From positions 1 to 58,323 of the forward strand of contig NZ_SSNA01000128.1 in assembly GCF_004799445.1 (NCBI RefSeq): a stretch of 58,323 nt of DNA, read 5' to 3'. Positions 7,709-16,926 of the stretch are shown here, in pieces. Both the position numbers and the translations under genes were made by a program. The notes under the pieces are model-generated. The model had not been told where the DNA came from. It searched no databases and saw only the letters and a program-made list of their open reading frames with translations. How positions within the stretch are numbered: the stretch's first letter is position 1; each line of letters begins with the position of its first letter. This DNA is from Bradyrhizobium sp. (GTDB lineage Bacteria > Pseudomonadota > Alphaproteobacteria > Rhizobiales > Xanthobacteraceae).

Positions 7709-8953
7709 ATGACAGTCAAGCTATCCCGCAAATCAAGGTCCGCGACCGGAACCCGCAGCCTGATCGCGGCCGTCATCGCTCTGGCTGTCGGGTGGGGCGG
7801 CATCGTTTACGCCGCCAACAACAGCGTGCAGGGCGCCAAGAAGGAGGAGGGCGGCTTCGACGGCGATGCACCGACCGCGATCCTGATCGAAGCCTCAAGC
7901 GGCAGCGTGCTGTTCGAGAAGAACGCCGATGAGCTGAGGGCGCCGTCCAGCATGATGAAGCTGATGACCGCCGAGGTGGTCTTCCACGCCATCAAGCAGG
8001 GCGACGTCAAATTGACCGATGAATATCGTGTCAGCGAAAACGCCTGGCGCAAGGGCGGCGCGCCGGCGGGCGGCTCGACCATGTTTGCCGCCATTAACAG
8101 CAAAATTCCCGTGGACGATCTGCTGCACGGCGCGATCATTCAGAGCGGCAACGACGCCTGCATGGTGCTGGCGGAGGGAATCGCCGGCAACGAGCGCGCT
8201 TTTGCCGAGATCATGACCAAGCGTGCGCGCGAGCTCGGGTTGACGCGGTCGACCTTCGCCAATTCCAACGGCCTGCCGGATCCCGGCAACAAGATGACCG
8301 TGCGCGAGCTTGCCAAACTCGCGCGTTACATCATTCAGACCTATCCCGATTTCTACAAACTGTTTGGCGAGAAGGAATTCACCTGGAACAAGATCCGGCA
8401 GCAGAACCGCAATCCATTGCTGAATTCGCTCGAGGGCGCTGACGGCCTCAAGACCGGATATACCAAGGAGAGCGGCTACGGCATGGTCGGCTCCGCCGTA
8501 CAGAACGGTATCCGGCTGCTCGTCGTCATCAACGGCCTCGACGATCCCGATGACCGCGCCGCCGAGGCGAAGAAGATGCTGGAATGGGGATTCCGCAATT
8601 TCGAAGTGCGGACCTTGTTCGCGGCTGAGCAGCCGGTCGGCTACGCCAAGGTGTTCGGCGGCGAGACCCGCTCGGTGAAGCTCACCAGCCGTGAGCCGAT
8701 CAAGGTGATGGTGCAGAAAAACGGCTCCGACAAATTGATTGCGCGTGTTGTTTACACGGGACCGATACGTGCGCCGATCGAGTCGGGCCAGCTGGTCGGC
8801 CTGGTCAAGGTCTGGCGCGGCAGCAACATCGCGGTGGAAGCGCCGGTCTATGCGGGGGAATCAGTCGACCGGGGATCGACCATGCGACGGGCCATCGACG
8901 GCGCGAGCGAATTGGTGATCGGGGTGTTTCGCGCGGGCGCCGAGAAGCTCTGA
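7709..8953 (+). CDS. D-alanyl-D-alanine carboxypeptidase (PBP5/6 class)
   Basis: 414 residues, exported. An N-terminal hydrophobic segment at about 18-35 is followed by the serine-acyl-enzyme motifs of low-molecular-weight penicillin-binding proteins: SMMK at 81-84, SGN at 146-148 and KTG at 248-250. A C-terminal PBP5-like beta domain follows. It trims the terminal D-Ala from pentapeptides in the periplasm. Its stop lies two bases before the tmk start, so it heads a tight series with tmk and holB. dacC/dacF-type naming is possible, but I leave the symbol open. Confidence 0.92.
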   Translation: MTVKLSRKSRSATGTRSLIAAVIALAVGWGGIVYAANNSVQGAKKEEGGFDGDAPTAILIEASSGSVLFEKNADELRAPSSMMKLMTAEVVFHAIKQGDVKLTDEYRVSENAWRKGGAPAGGSTMFAAINSKIPVDDLLHGAIIQSGNDACMVLAEGIAGNERAFAEIMTKRARELGLTRSTFANSNGLPDPGNKMTVRELAKLARYIIQTYPDFYKLFGEKEFTWNKIRQQNRNPLLNSLEGADGLKTGYTKESGYGMVGSAVQNGIRLLVVINGLDDPDDRAAEAKKMLEWGFRNFEVRTLFAAEQPVGYAKVFGGETRSVKLTSREPIKVMVQKNGSDKLIARVVYTGPIRAPIESGQLVGLVKVWRGSNIAVEAPVYAGESVDRGSTMRRAIDGASELVIGVFRAGAEKL

Positions 8954-8955
8954 CG

Positions 8956-9648
8956 ATGGCCGAGGCAACGGTCAAACGAATTTCCGGGCGTGGACGATTC
9001 ATCTCCTTTGAGGGCGGCGAGGGATCCGGCAAATCCACGCAGATCAAGACGCTGGCCGAGCGCCTGTCCGCCGCAAAGTTGCGCGCCATTGTCACGCGTG
9101 AGCCCGGAGGATCGCCGGGCGCCGAAATCATCAGACATCTGGTATTGTCCGGAATGGGCAAGCTTTTGGGTCCGGACGCGGAAACGCTGTTATTTGCGGC
9201 CGCGCGCGACGACCACGTGCACACCGTGATCGAGCCCGCTCTCAAGCAGGGAATATGGGTGCTCTGCGACCGCTTCTCGGATTCCACGCGGGTGTATCAG
9301 GGCAGTGTGGGGCAGGTTGCGCCCGCCGTTCTCAACGCCATGCAGCGGGTCACTATCGGCGATCTCAAGCCGGATTTGACCGTTATTCTCGATGTCCCCG
9401 TGGAGGTCGGAATGCAGCGCGCGGCCGCCCGTCGCGGCGCCGGCGCTCCCGACCGGTTCGAAGCCGAAGACATCAGGTTTCATCAGGAATTGCGCGACGC
9501 GTACCGGCAGATTGCCGCCGCCGAGCCGCAACGATGCGTGTTGATCGATGCAACCGCCGAGCCCGGTATGGTTGCCGCCAAGATATGGTCGGCCCTGCGC
9601 GACCGCTTCTTCGCAACCGGCGCCGGCAATCTGGCGAGTTCCGCATGA
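8956..9648 (+). CDS. tmk: thymidylate kinase
   Basis: 230 residues. Phosphorylates dTMP to dTDP with ATP for DNA synthesis. The P-loop GGEGSGKST lies near residue 20, the DRFSDSTRVYQG motif (dTMP site) near 101-113, and a Lys/Arg-containing lid (RRGAGAPDRFE) near 157-167. Size and order fit Tmk. It overlaps holB by 4 bases (ATGA), indicating coupled translation, a pairing common in proteobacteria. Confidence 0.95.
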   Translation: MAEATVKRISGRGRFISFEGGEGSGKSTQIKTLAERLSAAKLRAIVTREPGGSPGAEIIRHLVLSGMGKLLGPDAETLLFAAARDDHVHTVIEPALKQGIWVLCDRFSDSTRVYQGSVGQVAPAVLNAMQRVTIGDLKPDLTVILDVPVEVGMQRAAARRGAGAPDRFEAEDIRFHQELRDAYRQIAAAEPQRCVLIDATAEPGMVAAKIWSALRDRFFATGAGNLASSA

Positions 9649-10685
9649 GTGCCCGGCAGGTCGAAACTCAGATATCGGTTGCGCATCCACGCGAAACCGC
9701 TGTCCTGTTCGGGCATCGCGAAGCCGAGGCGGCTTTGCTGAATGCCTATCGCAGCGGACGCATACCACACGCCTGGTTGATCGGGGGCGCCCAAGGCATC
9801 GGCAAGGCGACGCTGGCCTATCGAATGGCGCGGTTCGTACTTGCCCACCGCGATCCACTCGCGCCCGAGGTGCAGCGTGTCGAGACGCTGCAGGTTGATC
9901 CGTCCGATCCCGTCGCGCGCCATATCGCGGCGGGCGCGCATGGCGGACTGCTCACGCTCGAACGCAAGCCGAACGACAAGGGTGTGTTGCGGACGGTGAT
10001 CACGGTCGACGAGACCCGGGAGACGATCTCGTTCTTCGGCTCGACCGCCGCGGTTGAAGGTTGGCGGGTCTGCATCGTCGATACCGTCGATGAACTCAAC
10101 CCGAACGCCGCCAACGCGCTGCTCAAGATTCTCGAGGAACCGCCGCGCCAATCTCTGTTCCTTCTGGTCAGCCATGCGCCCGGAAGGGTGTTGCCGACGA
10201 TCCTGTCGCGCTGCCGCCGGTTAAGTTTGCGCCCGCTCTCCACCCCCGACGTCATCCAGGCGGCGACGCACGCCGCAAACATCGCGATCGACGATCCCGC
10301 ACTGTCGGAGGCGGCGGATGCGGCGGAGGGAAGCGTCGCGCGCGCGCTGACGCTGCTTGGCGGGGATGCCGTGAAACTTCACAAGCGGACTGCGGCGTTG
10401 CTCGCTACCCTGCCGCAGGTCGATCCGCGCGAACTGCATGCCCTCGGCGACGCGCTTGGCGGCAGTGACCGGGTCGCGCTGGCGGCCTTCGTCGACAGCG
10501 TCGATCGCTGGCTGAGCGAGCGCCTCCACGCCGACGGCGCCAGCGCCAACCTGCCGCGCCTTGCACGGCTGGCGGAGGTGTGGGAAAAGATCAACCGCGC
10601 CGCGCGCGACACCGCAGAATACAATCTTGAGCGAAAACCGCTGGTTTTCTCGGTGTTCGGGATGCTTGCGGAGGCGATCGGCTGA
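9645..10685 (+). CDS. holB: DNA polymerase III subunit delta'
   Basis: 346 residues from the ATG overlapping the tmk stop. This is an AAA+ clamp-loader subunit. The features visible are HAWLIGGAQGIGKATLAYR (P-loop-like), VCIVDTVDELNPNAANALLK (Walker B region) and LFLLVSHAPGRVLPTILSRC with the SRC motif. Delta' is the rigid stator of the clamp loader and assembles with DnaX and delta to load the sliding clamp. The frame is open upstream to 9255 inside tmk, but only the 9645 start gives a normal delta' N-terminus. Confidence 0.93.
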   Translation: MSARQVETQISVAHPRETAVLFGHREAEAALLNAYRSGRIPHAWLIGGAQGIGKATLAYRMARFVLAHRDPLAPEVQRVETLQVDPSDPVARHIAAGAHGGLLTLERKPNDKGVLRTVITVDETRETISFFGSTAAVEGWRVCIVDTVDELNPNAANALLKILEEPPRQSLFLLVSHAPGRVLPTILSRCRRLSLRPLSTPDVIQAATHAANIAIDDPALSEAADAAEGSVARALTLLGGDAVKLHKRTAALLATLPQVDPRELHALGDALGGSDRVALAAFVDSVDRWLSERLHADGASANLPRLARLAEVWEKINRAARDTAEYNLERKPLVFSVFGMLAEAIG

Positions 10686-10752
10686 CCGGCCGGGCTAAAC
10701 CAGTCCGCATCAACGCGCGTTGATTGAAAAGTGATGAAAGGCCTTCGCAACG

Positions 10753-12318
10753 ATGGCGAACGCGACCAATTTGCCCCGTGAGTCCTTCTACATCACGACC
10801 GCAATTGCCTACCCGAACGGCGTGCCGCATATCGGACATGCCTATGAGGCGATTGCGACCGATGCCCTGGCGCGCTTTCAGCGGCTCGACGGCAAGGATG
10901 TGTTCTTTCTGACCGGGACCGACGAGCACGGCCTGAAGATGATCCAGACCGCGGAAGCCGAAAAGCTGCCGACGATGGAGGTGGCGACGCGCAACGCGCA
11001 GCGCTTCAAGGAGATGGACCAGCGCCTGAACATCTCGTTCGACCGCTTCATCCGCACCACGGAAGAGCAGCATCACCGTTCCAGCCAGGAAATCTGGAAG
11101 CGGATGGCCGATAACGGCGACATCTATCTCGACAGCTATGCCGGCTGGTACTCGGTGCGCGACGAAGCCTATTACGCCGAAGACGAAACCATCGTCGGCG
11201 ACGATAATGTGCGGCGGGGTCCGCAGGGCACCCCGGTCGAATGGGTCGAGGAGAAAAGCTATTTCTTTAAACTGTCCGCTTACCAGGACAGGTTATTGGC
11301 GCTTTACGATAATCAGCCGGATTTCATCGGCCCGGACTCGCGCAAGAACGAAGTCATCAGCTTTGTCAAAAGCGGATTGCGGGATCTGTCGATTTCGCGA
11401 ACCACCTTCGACTGGGGCGTCAAGGTTCCCGGCGCCCCCGAGCACGTGATGTATGTCTGGGTCGACGCCTTGACCAACTACATCACCGGCGTCGGCTTTC
11501 CCGATGAGAGCGATCCAAACTGGCATTATTGGCCGGCCGACGTTCATATCATCGGCAAGGACATTATCCGCTTTCACGCGGTGTATTGGCCGGCCTTCCT
11601 GATGTCGGCGGGCATTCCCGTGCAGAAGCGGGTCTATGCCCACGGTTTCCTGTTCAACCGGGGCGAGAAGATGTCGAAATCGGTCGGCAACGTCGTCGAC
11701 CCGTTCAATCTTGCCGATCAGTACGGCGTCGACCAGGTTCGCTATTTCTTCCTGCGCGAGGTGCCGTTCGGGCAGGATGGCAGCTACAATCATGAAGCCA
11801 TCGTCGCGCGCATCAATGCCGATCTCGCCAATGATCTTGGCAATCTGGCGCAGCGTTCGCTGTCGATGATCGCGAAGCAATATCAGGGCGTGCTGCCCGA
11901 GCCCGGGGAATTCAGCGACGCCGACAAGGTGATCCTGACGCAGGCCGACGGCATGATCGCGCTGGCGCGGACGGCGATGGCGACCCAGCAGATTCATCAG
12001 GCGCTCAACGCGGTCTGGGCCGTGGTGGCGGAAGCCAATCGTTATTTCGCGGGCGAAGCGCCGTGGGCGCTGGCGAAGACCGATCCCGCGCGTCAAGGCA
12101 CCGTGCTGTACGTAACCGCGGAAGTGGTGCGCCAGATCGCGATTTTGGCGCAGCCGGCGATGCCGGAAGCCGCGGCGAAACTGCTGGATAGTCTCGCTAT
12201 CCCGCAAGCTGAGCGCGACTTTGCCAGCCTGGACGGAGCAACTCGCATTAAGCCGGGCAGCAAACTTCCCGCGCCCGTCGGCGTTTTTCCACGTTACGTC
12301 GAGCCGCCGGCGACTTGA
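10753..12318 (+). CDS. metG: methionyl-tRNA synthetase
   Basis: 521 residues, class I synthetase. The HIGH signature (HIGH, residues 26-29) and KMSKS (306-310) are both intact. The connective region that carries CxxC zinc knuckles in E. coli MetRS has no cysteines here (YYAEDETIV then [12 protein letters not shown]), which is the zinc-free, shorter type seen in alphaproteobacteria. The C-terminal dimerisation domain is absent. It charges tRNA-Met and initiator tRNA in the cytoplasm. It lies 67 bases after holB and just before tatD. Confidence 0.96.
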   Translation: MANATNLPRESFYITTAIAYPNGVPHIGHAYEAIATDALARFQRLDGKDVFFLTGTDEHGLKMIQTAEAEKLPTMEVATRNAQRFKEMDQRLNISFDRFIRTTEEQHHRSSQEIWKRMADNGDIYLDSYAGWYSVRDEAYYAEDETIVGDDNVRRGPQGTPVEWVEEKSYFFKLSAYQDRLLALYDNQPDFIGPDSRKNEVISFVKSGLRDLSISRTTFDWGVKVPGAPEHVMYVWVDALTNYITGVGFPDESDPNWHYWPADVHIIGKDIIRFHAVYWPAFLMSAGIPVQKRVYAHGFLFNRGEKMSKSVGNVVDPFNLADQYGVDQVRYFFLREVPFGQDGSYNHEAIVARINADLANDLGNLAQRSLSMIAKQYQGVLPEPGEFSDADKVILTQADGMIALARTAMATQQIHQALNAVWAVVAEANRYFAGEAPWALAKTDPARQGTVLYVTAEVVRQIAILAQPAMPEAAAKLLDSLAIPQAERDFASLDGATRIKPGSKLPAPVGVFPRYVEPPAT

Positions 12319-12333
12319 AACGGATCAGGTTTG

Positions 12334-13125
12334 ATGCTCGTCGACAGCCATTGCCATCTGGACTTCCCCGATTTCGCCGACGATCTCGACGGCATCGTGG
12401 CGCGGGCCGCCGCCGCGGGCGTTGGGCGCATCGTCACCATCTCGACGCGGGTGAGGCGTCTCGGCGCGCTGCTGGCGATCGCGGAGCGATTTCCAGATGT
12501 CTATTGCTCGGTCGGCACCCATCCGCATCAGGCCGATGAAGAGGACGGGATTCTTCCGAGCGAATTGGTCGAACTGGCACGGCATCCCAAAGTCGTGGCA
12601 TTCGGCGAAGCGGGCCTGGATTATTTCTATCAGCATGGCTCGCGGCAAGCCCAGGAGCGCGGCTTCCGGGCGCATATTGCCGCTGCCCGCGCAACGGGCC
12701 TGCCGCTGGTCATTCACACCCGCGAGGCCGACGGCGACTGCGGCCGCATCCTCGAAGACGAGATGGCAAAGGGACCGTTTCGCGCGGTGCTGCATTGTTA
12801 CACCGGCGGGCGGGAACTTGCGATGCAGGCGATCTCGTTGGGACTATCGATTTCATTCACGGGTATTCTGACTTTCAAGAAATCGCAGACGCTGCGCGAC
12901 CTCGCCGCCGAACTGCCCGCCGATCGCATCATGGTCGAAACCGACGCGCCTTATCTGGCGCCCGGAAAGTTTCGCGGCAAGCGAAACGAGCCCTCCTATG
13001 TGGTTGAAATTGCCAAGGTGCTGGCAGAGACGCGCGGGGTATCGCTGGAAGAGATTTCGCGGCAGACCACGGACAATTTCTTCCGCCTGTTCAGTAAGGT
13101 GCCAGCCCCGAAAGAGCTGGCATGA
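12334..13125 (+). CDS. tatD: TatD-family metal-dependent DNase
   Basis: 263 residues, a TIM-barrel hydrolase. Metal ligands are visible: HCH at residues 6-8, the Glu in AFGEAGLDYFY, VIHTREADGD, LHCYTGG, and the Asp in VETDAPYLAP. TatD/YcfH proteins are 3'-5' exonucleases or D-aminoacyl-tRNA-deacylase-like enzymes involved in DNA repair or turnover. An in-frame TTG lies directly before the ATG; I prefer the ATG. It overlaps the next gene by 4 bases (ATGA), so the two are co-translated. Confidence 0.92.
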   Translation: MLVDSHCHLDFPDFADDLDGIVARAAAAGVGRIVTISTRVRRLGALLAIAERFPDVYCSVGTHPHQADEEDGILPSELVELARHPKVVAFGEAGLDYFYQHGSRQAQERGFRAHIAAARATGLPLVIHTREADGDCGRILEDEMAKGPFRAVLHCYTGGRELAMQAISLGLSISFTGILTFKKSQTLRDLAAELPADRIMVETDAPYLAPGKFRGKRNEPSYVVEIAKVLAETRGVSLEEISRQTTDNFFRLFSKVPAPKELA

Positions 13126-13928
13126 CGCTGAGCCTGACGATCCTCGGCTGTGGATCCTCCGCCGGTGTTCCGCGTCCCGCGCTCGGCTGGGGCGCGTGCG
13201 ATCCCCAAAATCCGAAGAACCGCCGCCGCCGTTGTTCGCTGCTGGCCGAGCGGACTTCCGATCACGGCGTCACGCGGATCGTGATCGATACCTCACCCGA
13301 CCTGCGCGACCAGCTGATCGACGCCAAGGTCGACCATATCGACGCGGTATTCCTGACCCATGAGCACGCCGACCAAACCCACGGCATCGATGACCTGCGC
13401 TCCGTGGTGCTGCACCAGCGCAGGCGGATTCCGGTCTATCTGAACCAATCGACCGCGAAAGACATCGTGCATCGGTTTTCGTACTGCTTCATGGCGCCGC
13501 CGGGCAGTGACTATCCGCCTATCCTCACCCAGCACTCAATCGAAGCGGGGGAGAGCAAGACGATCGAAGGCAAGGGCGGTCCGGTGACGCTCTCGGCCTT
13601 CATCCTGGAGCACGGTAATATTTCAGCGCTGGGCTATCGGATCGACGATGCCGCCTATACGCCCGACGTCAGCGATATTCCGCCCGCGAGCTGGCCTTTA
13701 CTGGAAAATCTCGATCTGTGGATCATCGACGGGCTGCGCTACACTGGGCATCCCAGCCATTTCAGCGTCAACGACGCGCTGTCGTGGATCGATCGGTTCA
13801 AGCCGCGCCGCGCCGTCATCACCAACATGCACGCCGATCTGGATTACGAAGTACTGCGTCAGAGTCTGCCGTCTCACGTTGTTCCCGCCTACGATGGCAT
13901 GCGGCTGACCTTGGAGCGGGCGGACTGA
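13122..13928 (+). CDS. metallo-beta-lactamase fold hydrolase (PhnP-like)
   Basis: 268 residues. The start is TILGCGSSAGVPRPALGWGACD, the family's opening. The metal motif reads HEHADQTHG, so the usual HxHxDH has Gln in place of the last His with another His two residues on. The C-terminal ligands appear in GHPSHFS and NMHADLDY. PhnP-like enzymes hydrolyse cyclic phosphodiesters. The conserved position after metG-tatD across alphaproteobacteria suggests a housekeeping RNA or nucleotide processing role (inference). It overlaps tatD by 4 bases. Confidence 0.88.
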   Translation: MTLSLTILGCGSSAGVPRPALGWGACDPQNPKNRRRRCSLLAERTSDHGVTRIVIDTSPDLRDQLIDAKVDHIDAVFLTHEHADQTHGIDDLRSVVLHQRRRIPVYLNQSTAKDIVHRFSYCFMAPPGSDYPPILTQHSIEAGESKTIEGKGGPVTLSAFILEHGNISALGYRIDDAAYTPDVSDIPPASWPLLENLDLWIIDGLRYTGHPSHFSVNDALSWIDRFKPRRAVITNMHADLDYEVLRQSLPSHVVPAYDGMRLTLERAD

Positions 13929-13970
13929 CAGGTCCGGTGAGATTTTGCGGCCACGGCTGGCAAAAAGCAC

Positions 13971-13994
13971 AGCCAGCGCCGGTCGGCGCTGGCT
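13971..13994 (-). terminator. hairpin terminator between convergent genes
   Basis: Eleven-base complementary arms (13971-13981 and 13984-13994; the innermost pairs must open for a loop). On the minus strand GTGCTTTTTG follows the stem, giving a five-T tract that would end the gene at 14013-15761. The plus-strand hydrolase ends 42 bases before and may also use it. Confidence 0.65.
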
Positions 13995-14012
13995 GGCCCA
14001 TGGCATCAAGAT

Positions 14013-15761
14013 CTAGTGGTGATCGTGGTCGCCGTCGCCACGATGGTCGTCAGCGTCGGCAAACCGGTCGCGATCGGTTCCAGGCGTAAACGACACGCCA
14101 CGAAGCACTTCGCCAAACCCGGCGGTCCGGACGACCTTGAAGCTTTCACCCGCTGGAACGCTGGTGGCCGCCAGCTGATCGGTGATCATGACCAACTGGT
14201 TCGGATCGGCGCCCTGGTCACCGCCTCCACTGACGGTCGAGGTGATCGCCCAGATCGTGGCGGTGCCATCGCGATTGACGCGACCGGTGAGGTTACGAAG
14301 GCCATCCGCGGCGGGCGCCCAAGGCAGGCTGGTTTTGGGATTTTGCCCGGTGGGATAGTGCGCGACGGTATAGGGGATGCCGAGATTGAGGCCAGCCTCC
14401 AACACGTAAGCCAGCTTCCAGGCGCCAAGACCGGAGTCGAACACCCACTTCTGCAGGCCCGCGGTGGTCTGCGCGGCCGCCGCGGTGAACTTGCCCGACG
14501 CCGGATCGAACGTGGTGGTGCCGTTGCCTTCGTCGGCGACATAGAGCGTCGTAGCGTTGGCAAACCAGACCCCGAACGGGAACGAAGTCGTGGTGGTCTT
14601 GGCCAGTGTCGTCGTGAAGCCCTTCAGGATGCACATGTTGTAGGGCGTGACACCCAGCGTCTGCAGCTTGGTGGCGTCGTAGACGATCGGCGCGGTCGGA
14701 AGCGTTGCGTTTGCTCCCGGCAGGCCAACGCCGTTCGGGCAGGCCAGCGGCTTGCCAGTGGAATCGAAGCCGGTCGTATCGATGAAGTAGACGGTGTTGA
14801 CGCCGTTACCGCCGCTACCCTTGGTCAGATAAACCACGTTGTTGGAAACGGTGAGACCGCGAAAGTTAGTGTCCTTGCCGATCTTGTCCGCCTTCAGCCC
14901 CAGTTGCGTAAGGTTGAAGCTACCTACCGGTGTGGGCTGGCCTGGATCCGGCTGCGCGTCGAGCGGTGCGTGCGCGGGGGTCAAAATCTGCGCGCCGGCG
15001 CCGATGATGATGCCGTTCGGCTGAGGATTAGCGCCGTTGCCGGCATTGCCGGACATGTACACAACGTTGGCGCCGTCCTTGTTATTCAGGATCGCGGCGC
15101 GGCCGTTGTTGCCACTGTAGGCGTTGGTCTTGGTGAAACGAAAGCGGCCATGCGCGTCAACTTCCGCGACCACGCGGTAAAAACTCGCGGGAACCGGATT
15201 GGTGGGGTCGAGCACGGCCGGCGTGTTGGAATTCGAGACGTCCAGCGCATTGAGCGGCGCGAGATAGCCCATGAACGTCACGACCCGGCCATCGGTTGAA
15301 AGATTGAGGGCGATCTCTGATTTGGACGGAAAGCTCGTAACTATCCGATTTCCGGTCGGTTGCTCCCGGCGGTCGGAAGTGTGGGGCAGTTCGACCTCGA
15401 GCGAATTGATGAATTTGCCTGACGGCTCGATCTGATCCAGCAGGATCTTCGAGGTGATGCCAAAACTGCCGTCGACGATGTCATTATTGAAGACAAACGG
15501 ATAGGCGCCGCTGTCGGTCGCGGTCACGCAATTGGGAGCCACGCAATTGGGCGGCAGCAAGGTCGTGCCGGCAACCACATTCCCCGGATTGTTGTCATAC
15601 ACCGAGCGGCTGACCAGCAGATTCCCCGGTCGGAAGTTACTGTCATCGTCGTCGGCAAGGACTCCCGTGGCGCCCACGACCCCCGACAGGAAAAATGTGA
15701 TGGCCATGCCCGTACGAAAAGCCGGTAGCCGAGCCGACAAGCGCGATCCCGCAACCTTCAT
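14013..15761 (-). CDS. large exported protein with His/Asp-rich tail
   Basis: 582 residues from the ATG at 15761, which has GGGAGG nine bases upstream. The signal peptide (LPAFRTGMAITFFLSGVVGA, cleavage near VLA) is followed by DDDDSNFRPGNLLVSRSVYD. Repeated blade-like segments come next (NVVYLTKGSGGNGVNTVYFID, TTLYVADEGNGTTTFD, TATIWAITSTVSGGGDQ), consistent with a beta-propeller or lactonase-like fold. One CVAPNCVT cysteine pair lies near the front. The last dozen residues are Asp/His-rich (DADDHRGDGDHDHH), a possible metal-binding tail. Probably periplasmic or secreted; no function is known to me. Confidence 0.75.
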   Translation of the reverse strand: MKVAGSRLSARLPAFRTGMAITFFLSGVVGATGVLADDDDSNFRPGNLLVSRSVYDNNPGNVVAGTTLLPPNCVAPNCVTATDSGAYPFVFNNDIVDGSFGITSKILLDQIEPSGKFINSLEVELPHTSDRREQPTGNRIVTSFPSKSEIALNLSTDGRVVTFMGYLAPLNALDVSNSNTPAVLDPTNPVPASFYRVVAEVDAHGRFRFTKTNAYSGNNGRAAILNNKDGANVVYMSGNAGNGANPQPNGIIIGAGAQILTPAHAPLDAQPDPGQPTPVGSFNLTQLGLKADKIGKDTNFRGLTVSNNVVYLTKGSGGNGVNTVYFIDTTGFDSTGKPLACPNGVGLPGANATLPTAPIVYDATKLQTLGVTPYNMCILKGFTTTLAKTTTTSFPFGVWFANATTLYVADEGNGTTTFDPASGKFTAAAAQTTAGLQKWVFDSGLGAWKLAYVLEAGLNLGIPYTVAHYPTGQNPKTSLPWAPAADGLRNLTGRVNRDGTATIWAITSTVSGGGDQGADPNQLVMITDQLAATSVPAGESFKVVRTAGFGEVLRGVSFTPGTDRDRFADADDHRGDGDHDHH

Positions 15762-15919
15762 TGCAACTGCCTCCCTGTGTTTCGCCCGCGGCAACATGCA
15801 ATGCGCGGCGATCGCGGGAGATTTGCCCTCGTTCTGTTACAACTATAAGAACCAGATGCGACAGCGCGCCATCATCAACAGCAGGCATTCCGATATAGAG
15901 ACGGCGAAATGTCCCAATC

Positions 15920-16909
15920 TCATACCTTGTGCAGTTCCAGCGACGCCGGATGGAACAGTTCTTCCGGAGCGAGCAGGCGGGCGGACAACCCCTCCGCGTG
16001 GTGGCGTTGCAGGAAACGGCTCAGCACGTGACGGTTCGGCTCCAATCCATAAGACCAGAAATCGTCGCCCATCAGGAGGCGGGCCGCCCGCAATTGCTCC
16101 TCGACAAAGGGCAGCGTTACCTTGGTGGCGGAAGTATCGGCGAGCTTCGCGACCGCGATCGTCTTGGAGCGCTCGAACGCCTTGAAGACCGCGACCGGCA
16201 ACCACGGATGCTTTTCCGCGAGCGAGCGGCGGATTCCAAGCGTGTGCATGATCGGAAACAGATGGGTCCGCCGATACCAGTCGGTGGCGGTCTGCTGCGG
16301 ATCGGCAAACAGATAACCAACATTGGGATGACCCCTGTCGAAACAGGAGGGGGCGCGCGGGCCAATCACCGCATCCAGCTCTCCGCTCGCCAATAGATCC
16401 GAAATGGTGATGTCGGGATCTGCATTCTCGACGACGACGTCGGCTGGCAATTTGAGATTGATCTTCTCGATGCGACCGGGATGCTCATAGCCGCCTCGAA
16501 CCCAGGTGATGTCGGAGGGACGAATTCCGTAGTCCTCCTCAAGGAACAGGCGGACCCAGATGTTGGCGGTGAGCTGATATTCAGGCACCCCGACGCGGCA
16601 TCCCCTGAGGTCGGCGGGCGACTTGATCCGGTCGGTGCGGACATAAACCGAAGTGTGCCGGAAGGCGCGGGACGGGAAAACCGGCACGGCGACGTAAGGG
16701 CTGGTTCCTGCCGCGGTCTTGACGCTGTAGCTGGAGAGCGACAGTTCGCAAATGTCGAAATCCGCGTGCCTGAAGGCACGAAAGAAGATTTCCTCCGGCT
16801 CGAGCAGCATGATTTGCGCATCGACGCCATCGATCTGCACCTGGCCGTCCACCAATGGGCGCATCCGGTCATAGTCGCCGATCGCGACCGAAAGCTGCAG
16901 TTTGCTCAT
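15920..16909 (-). CDS. 4,5-dihydroxyphthalate decarboxylase-like protein
   Basis: 329 residues, no signal peptide. It matches the family in which Pht5 4,5-dihydroxyphthalate decarboxylase shares the fold of NMT1/solute-binding proteins. Typical segments are LSVAIGDYDRMRPL, LEPEEIFFRAFRHADFDICE, PVFPSRAFRH, GCRVGVPEYQLTAN and IGPRAPSCF. I chose the start at 16909 with GAGGAG upstream; the longer frame overlaps the transporter gene. The enzyme converts 4,5-dihydroxyphthalate to protocatechuate in phthalate breakdown. It follows an AAHS permease by 17 bases on the same strand, which supports aromatic-acid catabolism. Family members are often annotated as ABC substrate-binding proteins, and the exact substrate here is not certain. 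Confidence 0.78.
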   Translation of the reverse strand: MSKLQLSVAIGDYDRMRPLVDGQVQIDGVDAQIMLLEPEEIFFRAFRHADFDICELSLSSYSVKTAAGTSPYVAVPVFPSRAFRHTSVYVRTDRIKSPADLRGCRVGVPEYQLTANIWVRLFLEEDYGIRPSDITWVRGGYEHPGRIEKINLKLPADVVVENADPDITISDLLASGELDAVIGPRAPSCFDRGHPNVGYLFADPQQTATDWYRRTHLFPIMHTLGIRRSLAEKHPWLPVAVFKAFERSKTIAVAKLADTSATKVTLPFVEEQLRAARLLMGDDFWSYGLEPNRHVLSRFLQRHHAEGLSARLLAPEELFHPASLELHKV

Positions 16910-16926
16910 ACGGGTCTCCTCGGAAA

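Noticed and set aside
10753..12318. Loss of zinc cysteines in MetRS
   Set aside because: Zinc-free MetRS is an established type in this group; catalytic signatures are intact.
14016..15299. 427-residue plus-strand open frame
   Set aside because: Antisense shadow of the exported protein gene on the minus strand, which has a signal peptide and a strong ribosome site.
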